From Limnoperna fortunei (lineage: Eukaryota > Mollusca > Bivalvia > Mytilida > Modiolidae): a stretch of 64,000 nt of DNA. This document shows positions 56,403 to 64,000 of this stretch, in pieces. Location of the stretch: NCBI GenBank assembly GCA_944474755.1, contig OX104112.1, positions 67,008,433-67,072,432 on the forward strand, read 5' to 3'. Under the pieces are notes generated by a model. That model made no database searches, was not told where the DNA came from, and saw only the letters and a list, made by a program, of their open reading frames with translations. A program made the position numbers and the translations under genes. Each line of letters begins with the position of its first letter. The stretch's first letter is position 1.

Positions 56403-58821
56403 CACTGGTATATATATTACATATAATTCTATATATATCTTTATTATTAAAATCAAATAACTCTGAAGTTAAGGGTTCTGAGTCCACGTTCCTTCCAAGG
56501 TTGAGGCTACAAAAACGTATTTTGGTAATGCAAGTTTGTACACATTAGGTTACTTTTAACTAGATAAAATTGTAAACATAAGTAATCTACCATTTATTGG
56601 TCATTAAAATACTTGACACTGCTATGTAATAAACTGTCAGTCGCTTGTCCAAAAGTTGTCAGATAACCTTTGTTCGATTATATTCTCTGGTGACAGAACA
56701 ATAAATGGTTTATCCATATATAAGTCTATTCCTGCTCTAATTTATTTATATTAAGTGCTTTGATTTGATAAAAACAATTAAATGGCGTCTTCTCAGATAA
56801 TTTATTTATCGATATTTCCTCTGAGCAGACTACTTTCAGTATCCAATGTAAACAAGATGGCGTCCTCCTAGCGTATCGTTTGGAGAGGGGACACTGTTTT
56901 CACTGCCCCAATGATTTCCAATTAAAATCGATTGAGATTTCAAATAAAATATAATATAAATACAATTTAGTGTTTCATTTTGTTTTTTTCCCTATCAATA
57001 TCTACAGAACCGCGATTCCTTTGGTACTATGTTTTGCATATCCCTACGCTTTCCGGCATAGGTACGTTTTGAGTTCTAGATGGGTTTCTGTAACTGTTTT
57101 TGCTGTTTTAATAATTACAACTATTATTTCACAGAATTATAAGGATTAAACACTGGAATTTATTTAGTTTGGTTGTGAGTCGCCTGGAGTTTACACATTG
57201 ATAATTTCCTAAAACCCAGTGTTTTATCCTATAATCACCAAGACCTATGTTTTAAAATTCGTTCTTTATAAATACAACGAGTTACCCTTGTTGCCAGGGA
57301 AACGAGAGATTTTTATATAAAATATAACAACAACCTTTCAAGATGCAATTTTTGGTGTTTTTAAGCCTGAACCAAAATTTAAACATTCTAACAATTGTGT
57401 GCAAAATTAAAGGGTTTTACTGTGGTACATCTCGAGCGCTCGGGATAATAAGTCGAGCACTCGAGATCATATGTTGAGCGTTCCAGATAAATTAAAAAAA
57501 TTAAAAATGTGTGGCCTTAATGTACCACCGTATGGCTTCTTCCTAGCTCACAATAAACCATATCGTTTTTTGTACATGTTTTTACATGTAGAATATTTTT
57601 TTACAAAATCCAAATTTACATTTTCTATAGCAGTAGCTTTGTGGGTAACCATAGCTAAGTATTCTGTTAATATATGTTTCAAACAGTGACAATCAAGCGT
57701 GAAAAACATAAATTTTAACGTAAGGCAGAATCTGCCTTTCTACCTCGTTCAGAGAATTAATTGTACTTTCGAGTATAATATAGAGAATCTCCTAAGTATG
57801 TAAAGTTATCAACTACTTCGATCTCATGGTAATCAAATCACCATTATTCGTTATCCATAACTCGTTCACTTTTCCAAAAAATTACAATCTTGATTTTGGC
57901 AGTAGACACTTAAGACTCATTTTGAAGTATAAATTTAGTTTTTTGAATGTTGTTTAACGCCACTTTCAGCAATTTTTCAGCTCTATCATGGCGTCCAGTT
58001 TTTACTGGCGGGGGAAGAATAAGTTGATAATGTTGATAATGTGTCAAGCATATCTTGTAAGACTGTAATTGTTTCTGAAAAAAAGACCATCAGCGTACCT
58101 TAATAAAAATACATTCAGTTTGTGTACCTCTATAGGTACAGAATTACTATTTATATAAACTATCTCACAGTCGTTAGCATAATGTGAAAATAAAATAGGT
58201 GACAGCAATTATCCTTGCATTAACCTTATTTCGTGAGTAAAGTAACTGAAGTTAAATACATCAAACTAAACTTAAAAATACATATTTTTAATATGTTTAG
58301 AAGTTTTCCACGTATACCAATAAATACCACTGTGTTCTATAAATTTTGGCCATTAACAGTAATCAGTGTAATCAATAAAGCAACAGTATAAACGCTTTTT
58401 ACTTAACAATGACGTAAAACTAATAGACGTTCAAGCAAAAATGGCATCCACAGTACTATAGTATGTCCGAAAGCAAACTATTTGGTGATTAATTTTATAA
58501 GCAAGCATAAGTATATTGTTTATTCAAGAACTTTAAATAATGTAGAACAATCGGAGTTCTATACAATTGATAAAAGTAAAGAATAAACCAAATAAGAACA
58601 GACAAAATACGTGAATGTCCTATATTTTGTTGTTGCTTGTATTCATGTATTCAGAGAGTGAATTCTTATTAGTATTGAAAAAAGTTACATGATAGGCAAA
58701 TTAATAGCTAGTTTGACTTATACAGGAAGAGTACACGTATCTTTCCTTTTCCTGCTTATTTGTATATACCAGTTACATTACTTACTTTAATTTAGGTCAA
58801 TGACTGCCACGCATATAGCTG
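56402..58821. other. No gene seen
   Basis: AT-rich upstream region of the glycosyltransferase-like gene. A small cluster of CTCGAGCGCTCGGG-like palindromes lies at 57430-57475. A splice-acceptor-like CTTTAATTTAG|GT lies at about 58785-58797, 24 bases before the CDS, so an upstream non-coding exon is possible. Confidence 0.4.
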
Positions 58822-59895
58822 ATGAGTAGCATGGTGAAAATCACACTAAGGCGGATTATTCCAAACAAGGTGACCAAAAAGCTCATATTATTAATGATTT
58901 TGACAGCCTTGGTAACATTGTTGATGCTGTTACACGTGAGTTCCGATTTCGTAATTAAATGTCTACCAAGTCACATGGGTAAAATATCTCACGGATGCAC
59001 TGTCAACACGGATTTCAATTATATTAAATATATAAACAGAACTTGGAACAGATCTAGTCAGAATAATTTATTGACATTGTTTACTACATGGAATCCTTCA
59101 ATGCAAAAACCAATAGTCTATCAAAATGCTGTAACCAATTGGCATTCGTTTCATGCTAGTATTAGGACTATTTTGTTTACAAATGAAAGCGGAATAAAAG
59201 ACATTGCTATTAGAGGAAAATGGGAAATAATGCCAATCAAACGGACTGCTTGTTTTGGAACCCCTGTCCTTAGAACGATGTTTGAGGAAGCAATTAATTT
59301 ACCTCTGAAATCGAAGCTGTATGCGTATGCAAACGCAGACTTAGTATTTAATGAGGGATTAGTGAAAACTCTCACAGAAGTAACAAAAAATTCTTACTTT
59401 GAGAAGGGTCCAGTTCTCGTTGTTGGTAAGAGAATAGATGTGAATATTTCTCTGTTAAATGAACCACCGGTCAATACAGTCGATGATGTAGATAAACTAG
59501 CTAGTCACGGTTATATTTCTTGGGGGTTTGCTGCAGACTATTTTGTAACAAACGAACTGTTTCCTTGGGAATATGTGCCTGATCTAGTCATTGGAAGACC
59601 ACTAGTGGATAACTGGTTGATTTGGTATGCCAGGCAGGTTGGTGCTAAAGTGATCGATGCAACCGGGACTATTTTAGCCGTCCACCAGCTAGCAAACGGA
59701 CTCAAAAGAATTTTACACGGGTGTAATAAAGCAGAAATGTGGAAATCTAACGTATTACCAACACTGCCGATATGGAAGGGCAATATTGAATGTGCAGCAT
59801 ATGAAACAAAGTACAATGGTAAAGGAGATGTTATTATTGTCCCTAAATTGTACCTACCAACAACTTGTCTGTCGGATGAAGTCATATTTCATTAG
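58822..59895 (+). CDS. Type II membrane glycosyltransferase-like protein, single exon
   Basis: 357 residues: a short basic cytoplasmic N terminus, one membrane anchor at about 20-39, then a lumenal domain with N-glycosylation sites at Asn72, 76, 121 and 208. That is the layout of Golgi glycosyltransferases. Motifs include LLTLFTTW (83-90), LYAYANADLVF (166-176, where NAD sits at the place of a metal-binding DxD), VLVVGKRIDVN (198-208), PDLVIGRPLVDNWLIWYAR (253-271) and DATGTILAVHQ (279-289). The IGRP-x2-DNW plus DAT...HQ pair recalls a group of GT-A-type proteins known to me mainly as uncharacterised. The frame is intact and intronless. The start at 58822 is chosen because an in-frame stop precedes it; Met4 is an alternative. 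Substrate unknown. Confidence 0.75.
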   Translation: MSSMVKITLRRIIPNKVTKKLILLMILTALVTLLMLLHVSSDFVIKCLPSHMGKISHGCTVNTDFNYIKYINRTWNRSSQNNLLTLFTTWNPSMQKPIVYQNAVTNWHSFHASIRTILFTNESGIKDIAIRGKWEIMPIKRTACFGTPVLRTMFEEAINLPLKSKLYAYANADLVFNEGLVKTLTEVTKNSYFEKGPVLVVGKRIDVNISLLNEPPVNTVDDVDKLASHGYISWGFAADYFVTNELFPWEYVPDLVIGRPLVDNWLIWYARQVGAKVIDATGTILAVHQLANGLKRILHGCNKAEMWKSNVLPTLPIWKGNIECAAYETKYNGKGDVIIVPKLYLPTTCLSDEVIFH

Positions 59896-60134
59896 TTTCA
59901 TGTAAAGTTTGTACCATTATTGAATGCATAACTTTTACAACCACATCAAACAAGACTTAATATATTGTGTGTTTTTGTATAACGTAATTTCATGTGAAGC
60001 GTCACTTCATGCAAATGTCAGATTTCATATGACCTTTAATTTAATGTGTGCACTTCCTTACATGTAAACATAATCTGTAAGAGGTATTTATAGGCCAAAG
60101 TTTAATTTGTTTACTTATTTATATTATTATTCAT

Positions 60135-60140
60135 AATAAA
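60135..60140 (+). terminator. Polyadenylation signal AATAAA
   Basis: First AATAAA after the stop codon at 59895, giving a ~250-base 3' UTR. Assigned by position only. Confidence 0.5.
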
Positions 60141-60436
60141 ACTGAACTAAACAAAATTCAATGATTTAATTATCTGGAAGAAAAATTAGAGCAGAACAAT
60201 AAAGAGCATAAGTTAGTAAGTTCCCTTTTACGTACTATGTCACTTTTCCTTGTTAAATTAAAATTGGAATGTGTTGGCACATATTCAATTGCCTTTAAAT
60301 TGACAACTATAGAAAGAGTATATGCTGTGTAACACCCATACACCCACCCTCCCACCCACCTACCCATCATCCCCCCGCTTTGCCCTCCTTGTGCTGGTAA
60401 AGGCAAATTTATCAATTTGCAAGCTATAACATTGGT
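60141..60436. other. No gene seen
   Basis: AT-rich with a C-rich run (CCCACCCTCCCACCCACC-like, about 60340-60375). Confidence 0.4.
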
Positions 60437-60731
60437 AAGGGACAGACCATTTAACTTGAAAGGGGGGGGGGCGGCGGCCTTGGTTTTTTGTTTTGGTCAG
60501 ACAATTTTTTCCCCGCAGAACGCGGAAAAAATATTTATTTTTTGAAGGAGTCGCGACAGAATATTTTTTTTCATTATTAGCATTATTTTATATTGCAGAA
60601 ATCCTTCTTCAGAATATTTTTTTTCTGACCCTCTGCTTCCAAAATATGTTTTTCATAAAAAATCATTTTCAAAATATTTTTTAGGAAAAAAACCAAGGCC
60701 CCCTCCCTGCAAGTTAACGGGGCGGTCCCTA
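60437..60731. mobile_element. MITE with ~50-bp GC-rich TIRs
   Basis: The left end (AGGGACAGACCATTTAACTT plus a G run and GGCCTTGGTTTTTT) matches the reverse complement of the right end (AGGGACCGCCCCGTTAACTT...GGCCTTGGTTTTTTT). The centre is made of AATATTTTTT repeats with CAGAATATT motifs. Non-coding. Confidence 0.65.
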
Positions 60732-60893
60732 AGGCAGTATTGCAGAATGTTTTTGTTTTTCACGTGATCAATATGAACAAACCTATTTCAGATGGTAGCT
60801 GAGTTATCAGAAGAAAATGTAGACGAGCACTAAAATTAATTCTTTAAAAGTATTTCAAGTTGACAACATCGATAAAATTGAAGTGTTTGATTC

Positions 60894-61055
60894 TTAAATA
60901 ACAACGAAAATGCCAAACAATTTTTTTGCAATCTCAGAAACGCTGAATTTTTTGCATTTTTGTGACGTCGCCAACACATTAAAGAAAGATGTCCCGTCAC
61001 CAATGGAATGCAGAGGCACTGTAGGTTGATCTGAAGTATCGTCATGAACAATAAA
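60894..61055 (-). pseudogene. Possible vertnin/OTU-like protein fragment
   Basis: A minus-strand frame encodes DDTSDQPTVPLHSIGDGTSFFNVLATSQK. The SIGDGTSFFN part recalls the GDGNCLFNA motif of OTU/vertnin-like proteins, with the usual Cys changed. It is only ~50 residues between stops and could be chance. Confidence 0.2.
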
Positions 61056-61330
61056 CTATGCGATTCTCGCATTAAGGATGCGCCTATATTCATATTAGAA
61101 AAACATTCTTTATGATTTTTTTACAATGGTGGAACACTAGTAACAGTTTGCTGTAAGGCATTTTCACCACACGTGGTCTTTTGGCATGGCATTCCGACAT
61201 ATAACTTTAGTTGTTCGCACGTGTCAAGTTTATATTTTATTACAGTATTAACTTCCATACCCGATGAAAAAACGATATCATTAAAATTCACACATCAAAA
61301 TGTCTAAAATATATGATAAAAAGGCTAAGG

Positions 61331-61486
61331 ATTAATTCACGGAGGCTGTGGTTTATCATTGTTTTACCACGGGGTGGCCATTTATGTCGTATTATTTTAT
61401 CCCGAGCAATAGCGAGGGATAAAATAACGACATAAATGGTCATCCCGTGGTAAAACAATGATAAATCACAGCCTCCGTGAATTATT
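61331..61486. mobile_element. Large near-perfect palindrome (~75-bp arms)
   Basis: ATTCACGGAGGCTGTGGTTT...GACATAAAT... is mirrored by its reverse complement with only a few mismatches, around the centre CCCGAGCAATAGCGAGGG. Either strand would fold into one long hairpin. No ORF. Probably a foldback MITE. Confidence 0.75.
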
Positions 61487-61801
61487 TCTATTCTAATAAG
61501 ACAACTAGAGTACATTTAAAATATTTTCGTACCTATGAGTCACCTATAGACAACATCATTTCCGCCATAAACTGGCTGTTCCGTCAATGTAACACACAAT
61601 ATATTGCAACGGATAATTATAGCGCGTGTCGCTATTTATAAGATTTATACGTCATATGCAATAGCTTTCCGGTGGGAGTTACAGTTTTGTAATTGGAACA
61701 GCCATTTAAAACACGCCCTTTTCAGCGCGTGTTGCTCATAGATAAATAATTGTTTTACCACAGTTGTGGTCTCAGAGCCTTTAAAACATGTCATATTAGA
61801 A

Positions 61802-61928
61802 TATATGGCAATTTTCAGATCACTACAATATCAACTCTCGAGCCATATCTATCATTCGGCCTAAAGGTCCTCTGTTAGATATTGGGGTCTTGGGTTGATA
61901 TGGGGTGTGATATGAAAATCGCCATATA
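61802..61928. mobile_element. Foldback element with TGATATGG motifs, copy 1
   Basis: TATATGGCAATTTTCAGATC...ATATCT at the left pairs with AGATATTGG...GATATGAAAATCGCCATATA at the right. The arms are ~50 bp with several mismatches. Confidence 0.6.
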
Positions 61929-61950
61929 ATAACCTCTTATTATTAAACAG

Positions 61951-62028
61951 TTTTCCATATCGGGCCCCATATCATTCCGAGACTGCCATATTAGGTCGAG
62001 GTATGATATGGGACCTGATATGAAAAAA
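61951..62028. mobile_element. Foldback element with TGATATGG motifs, copy 2
   Basis: TTTTCCATATCGGGCCCCATATCA pairs with TGATATGGGACCTGATATGAAAA read inverted. It shares the GATATGGG vocabulary of 61802-61928 but is a separate palindrome. Confidence 0.55.
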
Positions 62029-64000
62029 CCTTGTCATAATCTTTCATACATTTTCAGTTAAGACCTTTTACTTTATATGGAACTTTACTCATATGCAAAT
62101 TTTCTTGCTTATATTTCCAGTTTGAAATGGATTATCGATTTATCTAAACTCTTAAAAAAAACCGAGCATATGTCTTTTTAATTGTTGGTGTGTTTTATTC
62201 AGCCGGCTAAAGTATGAATATATACCAACAGTCTACATTTTAGTGACGTCACCGGAAGTAATCATTTGTGCACGCGATGGCTTGATATTTAGTCCTCTGT
62301 AGATTGTTAGTGGTTCAAAGTCAGTTAAAGTGCGCCATTTGCACAGGAAAAACGGCTGAAGATTTTCGGCTTTGAAAACAAGACAAATGTATTTATTTTG
62401 TAAGAACTATATTTGAACAATTAGAAAACAAAAAAGGTAGCTCTTGAATAACAAATTTACATCAAGAAAAACATGAATATACATGTGGTGGTATTTTGGA
62501 TGGTGAATTACGTTACTTCTGTCTACTGTAACTACATGTATATCAAACATATTTTATCGTAAAAAGAACCACAATTGCATATAAAACACATTTATATGAT
62601 AGATATATGATTGATTTACCAAATAAAACATTTAAGAAACCCTACATTAACCAACTCTAACAGATATCGGTCAACTCCTTGATACTTGAACAATAAAAAG
62701 GAAAATAGACGCTTTAAAGAAAAAGTGTCTCTTTTTCAATGTTGATACTCTTTTATTTTCAAAGTCAAAGACCATTTAAATAAATCTGTTCATTTGTTGA
62801 CCATTTAAGATAATACTTTACAAATTTAAAAGACTTGAAATTTTACCAAACAGATATTTATTACACTTTACAGTAGTAGTACTATGTGTAACGTAATTCA
62901 CAGAAGTCCATAAAATATATACAATCTTGTTATCTTATGTTTAAATTGGAACCATTATAGAAAAAGAGCTTTTGGGTTATGATTATTTTTTTTGGTACAA
63001 TGATTTGCAATATCTTTGCAACGATATTAACACATAAAACATAAAATCTTTTAAAATGTCACATTAAATTCCCAATGCGAAGAAATATTAAACAAATCCC
63101 CAGTTACACAAATGAAATTGTGCTGTACACAACGGTTTGATTAAAGATAAACAATAGACTATGATCATTTCACACCATTAAATGTTTTGGAACAAATGGT
63201 TGTGTTTTCAGTACTGTTGTATTGCCAATTGTCTTTTTACACAATAGTGAATTACGTTACACAAGAAAGTAAGAGTGATATATCTTTACTACATGATTTT
63301 CTAAACTATTTATTATCATGGTGTTGTATTATAATTTATACTTATTTTTTGTAAATGCTTTCAATTATAGCAAGATAAAATTTAAAAATGAAAGTGCCAT
63401 TTTAAAACAAAATGATATATCCAACTGGTGTTTGGTAGTATCGATAAGGAAATGTCAACGTTTCTAAATGCCTAACTCCTTCTAAATTGTATGCCTATCT
63501 TCGATTAGTGTTTAAACATTTTTTTCACATCATTTTATCAACTTTTACCATTTTTTGGAAACAAACTATAACATAAATGTGCATGTGATTTACGTTACAA
63601 AACGTAAATTACGTTACACTAAACTTTGTGCCCTCACGTGACGTAAATACAAATGGAATCAATATTCCATATTCACAGTTCTGCAGTATATTATATATTG
63701 TGTCGTTTAATAATAATTTTCGCTGACAATTAATGCTATATAATATGTGTTCTTGTTAAATAAATGTGTACTTACGAGTGATGGTAATGTTTACACAAGA
63801 AAATGTTTTAAATGTCTCCCGCTGGGCAACTTAGTTTTCAATAAACGCCCTTATTTTAGGCGGTGTAAAAAATAATCTTTCCAGGTAATTTGTTCCTAGG
63901 AAATAAGTTTTAAAGCATGTTTATTGAATATACCATAACGTAATTCACCGCAACGTAATTTACGGACATAAGCATTTGCAAATATATGAGAAATTTTTAA
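62029..64000. other. No gene seen
   Basis: AT-rich sequence. Apart from the recurring 14-bp motif listed separately, no coding or RNA feature is supported. Confidence 0.45.
62503..63963. promoter_or_regulatory. Cluster of the 14-bp motif GTAACGTAATTCAC
   Basis: Near-exact copies in either orientation at 62503-62516 (-), 62888-62901 (+), 63247-63260 (-), 63585-63598 (-), 63604-63617 (-), 63935-63948 (+) and 63950-63963 (+), in otherwise unremarkable AT-rich DNA. The ATTACGT core resembles bZIP (PAR/C/EBP-type) sites. Function is unknown and the regulatory label is a guess. Confidence 0.4.

Noticed and set aside
58817..58845. CTGATGAG...GAAAA near the glycosyltransferase start as another hammerhead
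   Set aside because: Stem II would not pair and no cleavage triplet or stem I partner follows. It is a chance match.
60836..61093. 85-codon minus-strand ORF
   Set aside because: No protein-like composition in that frame. A different frame (60894-61055) has a weak vertnin/OTU-like stretch and is listed at low confidence instead.

Overview
The window looks like AT-rich nuclear DNA from an animal, most likely a bivalve mollusc and perhaps a mytilid mussel. No bacterial-style operon, rRNA gene, functional tRNA or CRISPR array is visible. The bivalve assignment is inference. It rests on the mix of repeats: a Tx1-type LINE, a Ty3/Gypsy element, a Tc1 relic, hairpin-ended rolling-circle-like repeats, and a satellite carrying hammerhead ribozymes. 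Nearly everything recognisable is a mobile element or its remains. The one convincing host gene is a single-exon type II membrane protein of glycosyltransferase type (58822-59895).

Layout. 1-2.7 kb holds decayed LINE pieces, a TIR element and a palindromic repeat. 4.06-9.68 kb is a Ty3/Gypsy element on the minus strand with unusually short LTRs (about 140 bp). Its pol is broken by two frameshifts and by an inverted duplication inside the integrase. 9.7-19.6 kb is gene-poor and littered with foldback/MITE-like elements, local duplications, a microsatellite and a dead Tc1 transposase. 19.65-49.3 kb is a 30-kb super-array of about 25 non-autonomous elements of at least five related families, here called A to E. 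Each has a 5' cap hairpin, a microsatellite, a core of diverged ~135-152 bp modules rich in AAAATGGCSGCC, a short inverted repeat of its own cap, and a 3' terminal hairpin. This plan matches Helentron-associated (HINE/DINE-1/Pearl-type) elements. One complete Tx1-like LINE (26138-32538) sits inside it, in a TTC microsatellite, flanked by an 11-bp target duplication.

49.3-53.7 kb has no gene I can support. 53.73-56.03 kb is a ~509-bp satellite, and each monomer carries a canonical type I hammerhead ribozyme on the minus strand, the hallmark of animal retrozymes. A tRNA-like SINE head follows. After the glycosyltransferase-like gene come several MITEs and foldbacks (60.4-62.0 kb) and a cluster of a 14-bp motif (62.5-64 kb).

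The most interesting items are the five tandem hammerhead ribozymes, the hairpin caps that covary between the array families, and two hairpin sets inside the LINE (in ORF2 and in the 3' UTR) whose stems differ between copies yet remain complementary. All of this was read by eye; no search or folding program was run.
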